A stretch of DNA of 64,000 nt from positions 1 to 64,000 of the forward strand of contig NZ_JALM01000015.1 in the NCBI RefSeq assembly GCF_000737195.2, read 5' to 3'. The position numbers and the translations under genes are program-made. The notes under the pieces were generated by a model that was given only the letters and a program-made list of their open reading frames with translations, ran no database searches and was not told the origin of the DNA. This DNA is from Sciscionella sediminilitoris. Its GTDB lineage: Bacteria > Actinomycetota > Actinomycetes > Mycobacteriales > Pseudonocardiaceae. Of this stretch, positions 8,432 to 18,092 are shown piece after piece (the first letter of the stretch is position 1; every line of letters begins with the position of its first letter).

Positions 8432-11008
8432 TCAGGAAAGCAGGGTGAGCCGGGCAGCGCCGCATTCGCCGGGCTCGCGCAGGGTGCGTGCGCGGATCCA
8501 CGGCTCGAGCTTGTCCTCCGGAAGCGGGCGGGAGATCAGGTAGCCCTGGGCCACGTCGCAGTCCATGCCGAGCAGGGCTTCCCTGGACAGGTCGTCCTCC
8601 ACGCCCTCGGCGACCACGTGCAGGCCGAGGGAGTGCCCGAGTTCCACGATGGAGCGCACCACGGCGAGGTCCCCGAGGTCGGTCCCCATGCCCTGCACGA
8701 AGCTCTTGTCGATCTTCACCTCGTCCACCGGGAGCTGGCGCAGATAGGCGAGCGAGGAGTACCCGGTGCCGAAGTCGTCGAGCGCGAGCACCACACCGAG
8801 CGCGTGCAGCCGCCGCAGCACCGGAAGCGCGCGCTCCGGGTTGGCCATCACGCCGGACTCGGTGATCTCGAAGGTGAGCAGTTCGGCGGGCACCCCGTGC
8901 CGTTCCAGTGCCTCGGCCACCTGGTCGGGGAGGGTGTCGTCACCGAGGCTGCGCACCGCGAGGTTGACCGAGACACCCATCCGCAGCCCGTTGTCCAGCC
9001 AGGTGCGGATGCGCTTGATCGCTTCCTCGCTGACGAAGGCGGTGAGCACGTCGATGAGCCCGGTTGCCTCCACCGCGGGCACGAACTCGTCCGGGGAGAG
9101 CTGGCCGAACTCCGGGTGCCGCCAGCGCACCAGCGCCTCGAAGCCGAGCAGCTGCTTACTGCCGAGCGCCACCTTCGGCTGGTAGTAGGCGAGCACTTCA
9201 CCGCGGTCCACGGCCTGGCGGAACTGGGTGACCAGCTGGAAGCGGCGCAGGAAGACGCTGCCCATGCTCGGCGAGTGTTCCCGGACCGATTCGGCGCTGC
9301 TGCGCGCGGTACGCAGGGCGACATCCGCGCGCTGCAGCAGCGTGGTGACATCGGTCTCCTCGCCGGAGGATTCGAGGACCCTGGCGAATCCGAGGTAGGC
9401 CTCGGCTTCCACGGAGAGCTTGCCGAAGGTGTAGGTCGCGGTGAGCGCGGAACGCAGCCGTTCGGCGATCTCCTCGGGTGGCCGCGAACCGTCCAGCAGC
9501 ACCGCGAACTGGCCGCCCTCGATCCGGGCAAGCGGTACCTCCTGGCCGAGCTGATCGCGCAGCCGCTGGCCGGCGGTGACCACCATCCGGTCCCCCCACA
9601 CCTGGCCGAGCGCGTCCGAGACCCCGGAGAGCACGTCCAGATCGGCACGCAGCACGATCGCGCCCTCGCCGACCTGTTCCCCGGCGGCCGCGAGGAATCC
9701 GGGCCGGTTGAGCAGCCCGGTCTGCGGATCGTGGTACGCGTCGTGCCGCAGCCGCGCGACCAGCCGCTGGTTGTCGGTCGCCGTGGACAGGTGGTTGGCG
9801 ATGGTGCGCAGCAACCGGATGTCGGCCCTGCCGAACCCGCGCCACCTGCTGGCCTTGTCGTGCGCCTCGACCGCGCCGAGCAGCCGGGCCGAGTTGCGCA
9901 GCGGCACCACCAGCGCCTCGTGTGCGCCCCTGCCGCGCAGCGCGGCCGCGACTTCCTCGGCGGCGTCGCGGCGGCGGTGGTAGCGCACCTCGGTACCGGG
10001 CAGCTGCAGCAGTGGGTCCTCCCGCCAGAACTCCTCCGGTTGGCAGCCTTCGGGAAGGGCGCGCCCGGCGATCACGGTGCGCACCGCCTCGTTGTCGTCC
10101 TCGACCAGGTGCAGCACGATGCGGTCGGCGCCGATCTGGTCGCGGATCTGCTCGCCGACCCGGGCCCACTGCGCGTCGATCTCCTGGCGGCCGTCCTCCT
10201 CGAACGGCCCGGGTCCTGCCCCGCGTCTGCGCGCCACCTCGAGGCTGATGTTGGCCAGCGCGCCGAGATCGCGTTGCTCGCGGAACAGCTGCCCGTAGGC
10301 GAAGAACATGGCGAGCATGGCCCCCGCGAGCAGCGCCACGAACAGCCAGCCCCAGGCCACCTCGCGGACCACTCCGTAGAAGGCGACGGTCAGCATGGTG
10401 GCGACGATCTCCACGACCACCGTGCGCGCGCCGAGACTGGCCACCTGGCGCATCCGGAGGCCCGCGCCGACCGCCTGCAGCGCACCGAGCCCGAGCCCGG
10501 TGCTGGCCAGGGAGGACGCGAGCACCGCGAGCACCACGACCACCCAGCTGGGAAGGAACTGCACCGGGGACAGCAGCCGGTACACCAGGAACGGCAGCGC
10601 GATCTCCACGCACAGCACCCCGGCGTTGTAGAGGACGTGGGTGAACGCCCTGCGGCCCAGCTGAATGGCCAGCCCGGAGACCAGGTGCGCGGCGAGCACG
10701 ATCGGGAACGGCAGCGTGAACAGGCCGATCGCGATCGGGACCGCGGTCAGCGAGATCGTGTAGTCGATCCGCCCCACGTTGATGTCGGTCGTGCACGCCT
10801 CGGCGAGCACGAAACCGGCGGTGATCAGCAGCGCGGGCAGGATCTGGCCGGTGTTCCAGTGCACCTCGGTGGTGAGCCACAGGGCCAGCGCGCCGAGAAC
10901 TCCGAGAGCGAGCACGAACAGCGAGTAACGACGGTAACCCTGTCCGTATACGCGCTCGGCATGAGTTCTCCATCCCGCCCGCTCGGAAAACTCGCGCTGC
11001 TGAACCAT
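8432..11008 (-). CDS. Membrane-anchored GAF-GGDEF-EAL protein, probable c-di-GMP phosphodiesterase
   Basis: 858 aa. Residues about 25-245 form a block of membrane helices, followed by a GAF-like region (about 255-410), a GGDEF domain (about 430-570) and an EAL domain (about 595-845). The GGDEF signature is replaced by EGGQF near residue 496, so cyclase activity is unlikely. The EAL domain keeps its catalytic marks: EALVRW, the SVN asparagine, EITES, ALDDFGTGYSSL, KIDKSF and AEGVED. The protein most likely hydrolyses c-di-GMP, with the degenerate domain perhaps binding GTP as a regulator. The ATG follows GGGAGAGGG. Confidence 0.92.
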   Translation of the reverse strand: MVQQREFSERAGWRTHAERVYGQGYRRYSLFVLALGVLGALALWLTTEVHWNTGQILPALLITAGFVLAEACTTDINVGRIDYTISLTAVPIAIGLFTLPFPIVLAAHLVSGLAIQLGRRAFTHVLYNAGVLCVEIALPFLVYRLLSPVQFLPSWVVVVLAVLASSLASTGLGLGALQAVGAGLRMRQVASLGARTVVVEIVATMLTVAFYGVVREVAWGWLFVALLAGAMLAMFFAYGQLFREQRDLGALANISLEVARRRGAGPGPFEEDGRQEIDAQWARVGEQIRDQIGADRIVLHLVEDDNEAVRTVIAGRALPEGCQPEEFWREDPLLQLPGTEVRYHRRRDAAEEVAAALRGRGAHEALVVPLRNSARLLGAVEAHDKASRWRGFGRADIRLLRTIANHLSTATDNQRLVARLRHDAYHDPQTGLLNRPGFLAAAGEQVGEGAIVLRADLDVLSGVSDALGQVWGDRMVVTAGQRLRDQLGQEVPLARIEGGQFAVLLDGSRPPEEIAERLRSALTATYTFGKLSVEAEAYLGFARVLESSGEETDVTTLLQRADVALRTARSSAESVREHSPSMGSVFLRRFQLVTQFRQAVDRGEVLAYYQPKVALGSKQLLGFEALVRWRHPEFGQLSPDEFVPAVEATGLIDVLTAFVSEEAIKRIRTWLDNGLRMGVSVNLAVRSLGDDTLPDQVAEALERHGVPAELLTFEITESGVMANPERALPVLRRLHALGVVLALDDFGTGYSSLAYLRQLPVDEVKIDKSFVQGMGTDLGDLAVVRSIVELGHSLGLHVVAEGVEDDLSREALLGMDCDVAQGYLISRPLPEDKLEPWIRARTLREPGECGAARLTLLS

Positions 11009-11136
11009 CGCCCTCTCCCGACGCGGCCTCTCCCCGAGCCTCGTCCGGTATCCCTCATTCCTCCAAGGTTCCCAACTCCGCGGGCATCATCCCATGTCGG
11101 CGCCCCTATAGCCATGCACGGGAGGAAGTGAATAGA

Positions 11137-12531
11137 TCACTGACCGAATACCTTGCCGGGATTGAGGATGCCGAACGGATCGAGGGCCGTCCTGACCTGG
11201 TGATGCATCTCCAGCGCGGGCTCGCTCAGCTCGGCGCGCAGGCCGGGCGCCTTGAGCAGACCGACCCCGTGCTCCCCGGTGACCGTGCCGCCGAGTTCGA
11301 GCGCGGCCTCGAGGATGTCGGCGAACGCGGCCTGCGCCCGGACCCTGGCCGCCTCGTCCCCAGGCCGGGTGATCAACAGCGGGTGCAGGTTCCCGTCCCC
11401 GGCATGCGCGATGTTCGCGATGTGCGTTTCGTGCTCGACGCCCGCCCGTTCGATGCGCGCGAGCATCTCGGGCACCTTCCCCTTGGGCACGCACACGTCC
11501 TCGGTGAGCACCGGTCCGAGCCGTTCGAGCGCGGGATAGGCCAGTCGCCGCGCCTGGAACAGCGCCTCGGCCTCGTACTCGTCGGTGGACACCGCGGCCC
11601 AGTTCGCGCCAGCCGCCTCGAAGCAGTCCCGGATCGCCTCGGCCTGCCGCGGGCTCTCCTCATCGGAACGGCCGAGCAGCAGCACATCCGCGTCCACCGA
11701 GAGGCCCATGTTCTTCCACTCGTCCACCGCGCGCAGGCAGTGCCGGTCCACGAGCTCCAGCGCCGAGGGCACGATCCCGGCCTCGGCGACCCTGGCCACG
11801 GCCGCGCCCGCGGTCACGACCGAGTCGAAGGAGCCCGCGATGGTGCGTTCGGGTGCCCGCGCGGGCAGCAGCTTCACGGTGAGCTCGGTCAGCACGCCGA
11901 GGGTGCCCTCCGAACCGACCAGCAGCCCGCACAGGTCGTATCCGGCGACGCCTTTCGCGGTGCGCCTGCCGAGCCGGACCAGTTCGCCGCGCCCGTCCAC
12001 GATCTGCATGCCGAGCACATAGTCCCGGGTGACTCCGTACTTCACGCAGCACACCCCGCCCGCGTTGGTGGCCACGTTGCCGCCGATGGTCGACCAGGGC
12101 GCGCTGGCCGGATCCGGCGGGTACCACAGCCCGTGTTCCGCGCAGGCGGTGCGCAGGTCCTCGTTGACCACGCCGGGTTCCACGACCGCGAGCCGTTCGG
12201 CCGGGTCGATCTCCCGGATCGCGGTCATCGCGTCGAAGGCGAGCACCAGCCCGCCCTCGATCGCGTTCGCGCCACCGGAGAGACCGGTCCCGGCGCCGCG
12301 CGGCACCACGGGCACCCGGTGCTCGATGGCGAACCGCACCACGGTCTGGGCCTGTTCGGCCGTGCGCGGGCGCACCACCGCGAGCGGTTGCCCGTGCGGG
12401 GCCCACTCGGCCTCATCGTGGCAATAGCGCCGGATCGTGTCGGGGTCGGTGAGGATGCGGTCCGCGGGGAGCACCTGGCGCAGCGCGGCGCGGAGCCGGT
12501 CGCTTCCGGGTTCGGTCGATGGTTCGGTCAC
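11137..12531 (-). CDS. FAD-linked oxidase, glycolate/D-lactate dehydrogenase type (GlcD-like)
   Basis: 464 aa, full length for the family. The N-terminal PCMH-type FAD-binding domain contains PRGAGTGLSGGANAI and the STIGGNVATNAGG loop. The C-terminal half matches the glycolate oxidase/D-2-hydroxyacid dehydrogenase cap (HAGDGNLHPLL, GEHGVGLLK, LDPFGILNPGKVF). The likely reaction is oxidation of a 2-hydroxyacid such as glycolate or D-lactate. No GlcE/GlcF partner is present, so it may act alone. It starts at GTG without a clear Shine-Dalgarno. Confidence 0.9.
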   Translation of the reverse strand: MTEPSTEPGSDRLRAALRQVLPADRILTDPDTIRRYCHDEAEWAPHGQPLAVVRPRTAEQAQTVVRFAIEHRVPVVPRGAGTGLSGGANAIEGGLVLAFDAMTAIREIDPAERLAVVEPGVVNEDLRTACAEHGLWYPPDPASAPWSTIGGNVATNAGGVCCVKYGVTRDYVLGMQIVDGRGELVRLGRRTAKGVAGYDLCGLLVGSEGTLGVLTELTVKLLPARAPERTIAGSFDSVVTAGAAVARVAEAGIVPSALELVDRHCLRAVDEWKNMGLSVDADVLLLGRSDEESPRQAEAIRDCFEAAGANWAAVSTDEYEAEALFQARRLAYPALERLGPVLTEDVCVPKGKVPEMLARIERAGVEHETHIANIAHAGDGNLHPLLITRPGDEAARVRAQAAFADILEAALELGGTVTGEHGVGLLKAPGLRAELSEPALEMHHQVRTALDPFGILNPGKVFGQ

Positions 12532-12640
12532 GGCTCGAGTCTGCGCCGAACCCTTGACAGCGCCACACCCGGCAGGGTTTGTTTGTTTCTGACCGATTCA
12601 CTGCCGAACCGATCATCTTTATGCAGAACCGGAGGTCGTG

Positions 12641-14602
12641 ATGCGACGCTGGTCCCTGGTCTGTTGCGCGCTCGCCGCGCTACTGGCCGCCACCGCACTG
12701 CCCGCCTCGGCGAGCCCGGGCGGATTCGTCTACGGATTCGCCGGTTACCAGCTGCGGATCACCCCGGAACGACTCGGGCTCACCGTCTCCCGGCACGGCG
12801 AACCGGTACTGCGCACCGCGCGGGACGCGTTCACCTTCGACAACGGCGCGGTGGCCACCCGGGTGCGTTCGGCGCACCGGGAGAACGGGCACATCCTCGC
12901 CGAGGCGGACTCCACCGCGGGCAAGACGGTCCGGCTGGACATCACGCCGAAGTCCGACCGGGTGGAGCTCACCTGGTCGGTGCCCGGCGCGGGAGTCGGC
13001 GAGCGGGGAACCCACTTCGAGCTCGCCCCCTCCGGGCACTGGTACGGGGGCGGGGAGACCAGCGAGGGGACCGCGCAGCCGTATCCGTACTCCGCGGGGA
13101 AGGTCGACGAGCAGGACTTCTCCCCGTCGAGCTATGTCATGCAGGAACCGTACTGGTACACCTCGAAATCGGTCGGGGTCTACGTGCGCACCCCGCAGCC
13201 GATGCGGGTGAAGTTCGCGAACGGCCGCGGTGATCTCACGGTCACCAACACCAAGGATTTCACCAGCACGGTTTTCCTGGAGAAGAATCGGCGCGCGGTC
13301 TACGACGCCTATCTGCGCGAGGTCGGCAAGCCGGAGAAATCCGATGCGAAACCGTTCGAGTACGCGAAACCGCTGTGGAATTCCTGGGCGCAGTACTACC
13401 GGGACATCGATCAGCGCAAGGTGCTCGACTGGACCAAGCAGCTGCGCGCGGCCAAGGTCGACGGGCACACCATTCAGCTGGACGACAAATGGGAGTCCAA
13501 CTACGGCAACATGACCTTCGATTCGCGTACCTTCCCGGATCCGAAAAAGATGGTCGACCAGATCCACGGCATGGGGTACAAGTTCGGGCTGTGGACCACC
13601 TTCTGGGTCAACCTGGATTCGAAGAACTACGCCTACGCCCGCGATCACGGTTATCTGGTGCGCGCCAAGGATGATCCGGGCAAGGCGTGCACGGTGAAAT
13701 GGTGGAACGGCAAGGCCGGGATCATCGACCTCGCCAACAAGAAGGCGCGCGACTGGTACACCGGCAATCTGCGCAAACTCATGCACGACTACGGCGTGGA
13801 CGGTTTCAAGTTCGATACGCGGTTCTTCGATGACTCCTGCGCCACCTCGAACAATCTGACCCCGCGCGACTATCAGCGCATCGGCGCGGACATGACCGAT
13901 GAGTTCGACCAGCAGGGCGCGGGAATCCGCACCCACTGGGGAAACCAGCGCTACGGTTTCGTCACCCGTGCGGTGGATGCGGATGCGAGCTGGGACGGGC
14001 TGCGCACCACGCTGCGCCGTTCGATGGCGATCTCCACCAACGGTTACCCCTTCGTGGAGACCGACATGATCGGCGGTTCGAACAGCCTGCCGCCGCCATC
14101 CGGGGATCTGCTCGTGCGCTGGGCCCAGGCGGCCGCGCTGATGCCGCTCATGTACTCCTCGACCTCGCCGGTGTCCACTGTGGACACTACGACCGGGAAG
14201 CCGGTGCAATACCCGCCGGAGACCGCGAAGGAGTACGCGAAAGCGGTGCGCCTGCACGAGAAGATCGCCCCCTACATCCAGGCGCAGGTCGATCGCGCGG
14301 TACGGGACGGGAGCCCGATCATGCGGCCGGTGTTCTTCGACTTCGCCAAGGATCACCGCTTCGACACGATCGACGATGAGTGGATGCTCGGTCCCGCGCT
14401 GCTCGCCGCGCCGATGATCACCAAGGGCGACCACCGGGACGTCGTGCTGCCGCGCGGACTCTGGTACGACCCGAACCGGCACCGCTTCGTGCCCGGTGGA
14501 CGGACACTGCACGACTACCCGGTCCCGTCCGGAGTCACCCCGATGTTCGTCCGGGTCGGCGCCGAAGGGGCTGCCGGACTGATGCGTACGCTCGGCGGGT
14601 GA
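12641..14602 (+). CDS. Secreted glycoside hydrolase family 31 protein
   Basis: 653-aa exported glycosidase. The Sec signal peptide is about residues 1-25 (MRRWSLVCCALAALLAATALPASA), followed by a beta-sandwich and a TIM barrel. Candidate catalytic residues are D392 in DGFKFDTRFFDD (nucleophile) and D452 in DADASWDG (acid/base). These resemble the myogenesis-regulating-glycosidase branch of GH31 more than classical alpha-glucosidases. Substrate is unknown, probably alpha-glycosides. The ATG at 12641 has GGAGG five nt upstream; the adjacent GTG at 12638 is too close to it. The gene diverges from the GlcD-like gene. Confidence 0.88.
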   Translation: MRRWSLVCCALAALLAATALPASASPGGFVYGFAGYQLRITPERLGLTVSRHGEPVLRTARDAFTFDNGAVATRVRSAHRENGHILAEADSTAGKTVRLDITPKSDRVELTWSVPGAGVGERGTHFELAPSGHWYGGGETSEGTAQPYPYSAGKVDEQDFSPSSYVMQEPYWYTSKSVGVYVRTPQPMRVKFANGRGDLTVTNTKDFTSTVFLEKNRRAVYDAYLREVGKPEKSDAKPFEYAKPLWNSWAQYYRDIDQRKVLDWTKQLRAAKVDGHTIQLDDKWESNYGNMTFDSRTFPDPKKMVDQIHGMGYKFGLWTTFWVNLDSKNYAYARDHGYLVRAKDDPGKACTVKWWNGKAGIIDLANKKARDWYTGNLRKLMHDYGVDGFKFDTRFFDDSCATSNNLTPRDYQRIGADMTDEFDQQGAGIRTHWGNQRYGFVTRAVDADASWDGLRTTLRRSMAISTNGYPFVETDMIGGSNSLPPPSGDLLVRWAQAAALMPLMYSSTSPVSTVDTTTGKPVQYPPETAKEYAKAVRLHEKIAPYIQAQVDRAVRDGSPIMRPVFFDFAKDHRFDTIDDEWMLGPALLAAPMITKGDHRDVVLPRGLWYDPNRHRFVPGGRTLHDYPVPSGVTPMFVRVGAEGAAGLMRTLGG

Positions 14603-14675
14603 GCGAGGAGTTGACGGCTCGCATACCGACGGTATGAGATGGGAGAGGTACGGAACCGACCCCGCGAGGTGACCA

Positions 14676-15134
14676 ATGGCCGACCTGTTCTCCTTCGAAT
14701 TCACCGCGCACACCAAGGCCTCGCAGCAGGCGGCCTTCGACGCGGTGGCGAACGCGGAGGATTGGACCAAGTGGGGCAAACCGGTCGTGCGAGCCACCAA
14801 ACTCACCCGCACGGGCAGCCCGGACGAGCGCGGGGTCGGCGCCGTGCGCGCCATGGGTGCCTTCCCCGGCGGTCCGCTCCCGATCAAGGAGCGGATCACC
14901 GCCTTCGAACCGCACCGGCGGATCGGGTACACGCTCGCGACTCCTGCGCCGATGCGCAATTACGCGGGCGAGCTCACCTTCACCGAATCCGATGGCGGCA
15001 CGGATGTGCGCTGGCAGATCCAGTTCGAGGAACTGATTCCCGCCTCGGGTCCGCTCATCCGCGCGGCGTTCCGCCAGCTGATCGGCACCTTCCACGGCAA
15101 GCTGATCCGCTACCTGGACGAACAGGCCCGGTGA
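14676..15134 (+). CDS. SRPBCC (START-like) family protein
   Basis: 152-aa helix-grip protein beginning MADLFSFEFTAHTKASQQAAFDAVANAEDWTKWGKPV. This fold binds hydrophobic ligands, as in polyketide cyclases and Bet v 1-like proteins. No catalytic residues can be assigned. A GAGGTG site precedes the ATG. It is 73 bp after the GH31 gene and may share its transcript. Its transcript ends at the long hairpin at 15137. Confidence 0.85.
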   Translation: MADLFSFEFTAHTKASQQAAFDAVANAEDWTKWGKPVVRATKLTRTGSPDERGVGAVRAMGAFPGGPLPIKERITAFEPHRRIGYTLATPAPMRNYAGELTFTESDGGTDVRWQIQFEELIPASGPLIRAAFRQLIGTFHGKLIRYLDEQAR

Positions 15135-15136
15135 GC

Positions 15137-15166
15137 ACCGTGCAGGGCGCGGGCCCTGCACGGTGA
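15137..15166. terminator. Bidirectional hairpin terminator
   Basis: CACCGTGCAGGGC and GCCCTGCACGGTG form a perfect 13-bp stem with a 4-nt loop between the convergent SRPBCC and GNAT genes. There is no T-run on either side, as is common for actinobacterial terminators. Confidence 0.75.
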
Positions 15167-15172
15167 TCCGGC

Positions 15173-15688
15173 TCAGATACCGAACGGTGCCGCGTACCGG
15201 ATGGTCCCGCTCGGCAGCGGGAACCGCTCGTCCAGGGAGAGCGCCATCAGCGACTCTTCCGGAACCTCGATCGGGATACCGATCCCGTGTGTCGCCGCGC
15301 GGGTGAATCCGAACCGCGGGTAGTAGTTCGGGTGCCCGAGCACGGTGACGAAGCGTTCACCGGACTCGGCGGCCGCGGACAGCGCGGCCCGGATCGCCGC
15401 GCTTCCGGCACCGGTGTTCTGCTGCGCGGGCCACACGGCCACCGGTCCGAGACACAACGCCGGGACATCCCCGATGTGACAGCGGGTCAGCAGGGCGTGC
15501 CCGGCCGGATTGCCGTCCTGATCGTCCGCGATCAGCGACAGCCCGTCGATCCACGCCGGGTCCGCCCGCAGCGCATCGACCAGCTCGGCCTCCTCCGCGG
15601 TGTCGAAGGCCGCCAGATCGATCTCCCGGATCACCGGGATGTCGGCGCTCGTCTCGGCGCGCGTGGTCCAGGTATGACGAATTGCCAT
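15173..15688 (-). CDS. GNAT family N-acetyltransferase (YhbS-like)
   Basis: 171-aa acetyl-CoA-dependent transferase. The sequence shows the GNAT pattern: N-terminal MAIRHTWTTRAETSADIPVIREI, an acyl-CoA-binding QNTGAGSAAIRAAL stretch (near residue 90) and FVTVLGHPNYYPRFGF, the signature of the YhbS group. The acceptor is unknown. It converges with the SRPBCC gene. Confidence 0.87.
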   Translation of the reverse strand: MAIRHTWTTRAETSADIPVIREIDLAAFDTAEEAELVDALRADPAWIDGLSLIADDQDGNPAGHALLTRCHIGDVPALCLGPVAVWPAQQNTGAGSAAIRAALSAAAESGERFVTVLGHPNYYPRFGFTRAATHGIGIPIEVPEESLMALSLDERFPLPSGTIRYAAPFGI

Positions 15689-15879
15689 GAGGGAAAGAAT
15701 TCCTTACGTGTTCGTGTGAGCGCCGCCTACACGGCGCAGATGGACCTGTGAGTCAGGCCGCCGGCCGGGCCGTGGAGCCGAAGCCTCGCCCCGCGACGGC
15801 AGTGCGCGCGGTCATCAACCCCACCTCCGATACGTTTCGACACGAACAGTACGAATATACCGCAGTCGGCAAGGGAATT

Positions 15880-17205
15880 TCAGACCGGAAGTATCCGGCC
15901 GACGAGCTCGGTCAGCGCGGCGATCGTGCTGCACTCGTGCATCGGGGCGAGCGCGCGATAGGCGCCGGCGGCCGAATCGCCGGTGTCCCAACGGGATTCG
16001 GCTTCCGGATTGAGCCAGTGCACCGCGCGCGCGGTCGCCACGATCGCGCCGTAGTCGGCCACGTTCGGCGAACCGTAGTTGGTGCGGGCATCACCGAGCA
16101 CGAGCACCGAGGTCTTCGGCGAGATCGCGTCCCCGTACCAGTCCAGGAAGGTACCGAGCGCCCGCCCGTAATCGCTGTGCGCGAGCGAGGCGACCGGGGC
16201 GACCCTGGCCCGCACCCGCTCGGCGATCCGCGCCGGATCCGGATCCGTTGCCTCGAACAGTTCGGTGACCTCCCAGGTCTTGTCCACGAACGCGAAGATC
16301 CGCACCCGGGAGAACTGGTCGCGCATCGCCTGCACGAGCAGCAGGGTGAACGTGGCGAAATTGGCGACCGAGCCGGACATATCGCAGAGCAGCACGATTT
16401 CCGGCCTGCTCGGGCGCGGTTTCCGGTAGGCGGGCCGCATCGGGACCCCGCCGGTGGACAGCGAGCGGCGCAGGGTGCGGCGCAGATCGATCTCCCCGCG
16501 CCGGGCGTGGGTGCGCCGGGCCGCGAGCCGGGTGGCGAGCTTGCGCCCGAGCGGCCCGATGGTGCGGCGCAGCGCGGCGAGCCGTTCCGCGTTGAGCGCG
16601 AGCAGTTCGGCCGATTCGGCCGAGGGCGTCACCGCGTGCCGGTGAATGCGTTCCCGCCCACGGGATTCCGCGATGCGCCTGCGTGCCTCGGTACGCACCC
16701 GTTCGCGGAATTCGGCCACCCGCCTGCGCGCGGTGTCCCTGGCAAGCCGTTCGGCGAATCCCCCGGAGGCCACGGCCTCGGCGACCTGCGCGACCAGGGT
16801 CTGCGGCTGGATCGCCTCGAGTGTCCGGTGCGCGGAGAACCCGCCGTCCGAGTCCACCGCGCCGAACAGTTCCACCCCGGAGCGGGCGGCCTCGGTGAGC
16901 TCGCCCGCATCGCCGGAGGCCAATGCTTCGGCGAGCTGTTCCCGGTACTCCGCAAGGGATTCCGCCTGCGCGTCCGGGGCCCCGATCCCCAGCGGGAAGT
17001 ACAGATCGAAGACCTGATCGAACACCGTGCGCTGGCCACCACGGCGCAGCAGCGCGGCCGCGAGACCGGCCCGCATCCGTTCCCGGTCGGCCAGCCCGAG
17101 CACTTCGAGTACCCGGCCCGCATCGATCGTCTCACTCGGCCCCGCGGTGATGCCGTGTTCGCGCAGGGCCCGGACGAACTCCACGAGCCGGGTATCGGTA
17201 CTCAT
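15880..17205 (-). CDS. VWA-domain protein (CoxE-like)
   Basis: 441 aa. The N-terminal two thirds are helical and arginine-rich. The C-terminal von Willebrand A domain carries the metal-binding DMSGSV motif near residue 270 (IVLLCDMSGSVANFATF). This is the partner class of MoxR ATPases; such pairs act as chaperones that insert cofactors or assemble metalloenzyme complexes. The ATG overlaps the moxR stop by 4 bp, so the two are coupled. The client is not evident nearby. Of the 191 bp between this gene and the GNAT gene I see nothing but promoter space. Confidence 0.9.
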   Translation of the reverse strand: MSTDTRLVEFVRALREHGITAGPSETIDAGRVLEVLGLADRERMRAGLAAALLRRGGQRTVFDQVFDLYFPLGIGAPDAQAESLAEYREQLAEALASGDAGELTEAARSGVELFGAVDSDGGFSAHRTLEAIQPQTLVAQVAEAVASGGFAERLARDTARRRVAEFRERVRTEARRRIAESRGRERIHRHAVTPSAESAELLALNAERLAALRRTIGPLGRKLATRLAARRTHARRGEIDLRRTLRRSLSTGGVPMRPAYRKPRPSRPEIVLLCDMSGSVANFATFTLLLVQAMRDQFSRVRIFAFVDKTWEVTELFEATDPDPARIAERVRARVAPVASLAHSDYGRALGTFLDWYGDAISPKTSVLVLGDARTNYGSPNVADYGAIVATARAVHWLNPEAESRWDTGDSAAGAYRALAPMHECSTIAALTELVGRILPV

Positions 17206-18062
17206 CCGGGCAGCTGCAGTTTCTCGTGCGCGATCTCGATATCGGTGCGGTGCTTGAGCAATACCCCCATGCTGTCCGCGACCACGGACTCGTCGAGGGT
17301 GCGCGCGCCGAGTTCGAGCAGGGTGCGCGCCCAGTCCACGGTCTCCGAAACCGAAGGCGGTTTGCGCAATCCCATACCGCGCAAGGCATTGATCACCTCG
17401 ACAACCGCGGCGGCGAGGCTTTCCTCCAGTGCGGGCACCCGGGAGCGCAGGATCCGCCGTTCCAGTTCCTCGTCCGGGAAATCCAGGTGCAGGAAGAGAC
17501 AACGGCGGCGCAACGCCTCGGACAGTTCCCGCGTGCCGTTCGAGGTGAGCACCACGAAGGGCACGTGCCGGGCGCTGATCGTGCCCAGCTCCGGCACGGT
17601 GACCTGGAAATCGCTGAGTACCTCGAGCAGCAGCCCCTCCACCTCGAGATCGGCCTTGTCCGTCTCGTCGATCAGCAGCACCGTCTGGTGTTCGCTGCGG
17701 ATCGCGGACAGCAGCGGGCGGGGAAGCAGGAATTCCTCGCCGAACACATCGGCGCGGGCCTGTTCCCAGCTCTCCCCGCGCCCCGCGGTGATCCGCAGCA
17801 GCTGTTTCGCGTGGTTCCACTCGTACAGCGCCCGCGCCTCGTCGATGCCCTCATAACACTGCAGCCGGATGAGCTCGGCCGCGCTCGCCGCGCTGACCGC
17901 CTTCGCCAGCTCGGTCTTGCCCACCCCGGCGGGCCCCTCGATCAGCAGTGGTTTCCCGAGCCGGTCGGCGAGGAACACCGCCGTGGCCACCTCGGCGGAG
18001 GCCAGGTATCCGGTCTCGGCGAGCCGCGCCGAGACCTCGTCGACCGAAGCGAACAAAGCCAC
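17202..18062 (-). CDS. MoxR-family AAA+ ATPase
   Basis: About 286 aa. Walker A GPAGVGKT lies near residue 43, Walker B is LLIDETDKAD, sensor 1 is VLTSNGTREL, with an arginine-finger region further on. Three GTG codons compete as start. The third (18062) has GGAGG five nt upstream, within the first two codons of the longer reading, so I choose it. It forms a two-gene unit with the VWA protein. Its upstream region holds repeat copy 1, about 30 bp before the start. Confidence 0.9.
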   Translation of the reverse strand: MALFASVDEVSARLAETGYLASAEVATAVFLADRLGKPLLIEGPAGVGKTELAKAVSAASAAELIRLQCYEGIDEARALYEWNHAKQLLRITAGRGESWEQARADVFGEEFLLPRPLLSAIRSEHQTVLLIDETDKADLEVEGLLLEVLSDFQVTVPELGTISARHVPFVVLTSNGTRELSEALRRRCLFLHLDFPDEELERRILRSRVPALEESLAAAVVEVINALRGMGLRKPPSVSETVDWARTLLELGARTLDESVVADSMGVLLKHRTDIEIAHEKLQLPG

Positions 18063-18092
18063 TGCCACCTCCACGGATGCTGTTCCCTGTAA

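Noticed and set aside
8402-11131. A 909-codon open frame on the plus strand opposite the EAL gene
   Set aside because: It is the antisense shadow of a high-GC gene, with no domain pattern and no ribosome binding site; the minus-strand reading has clear EAL motifs.
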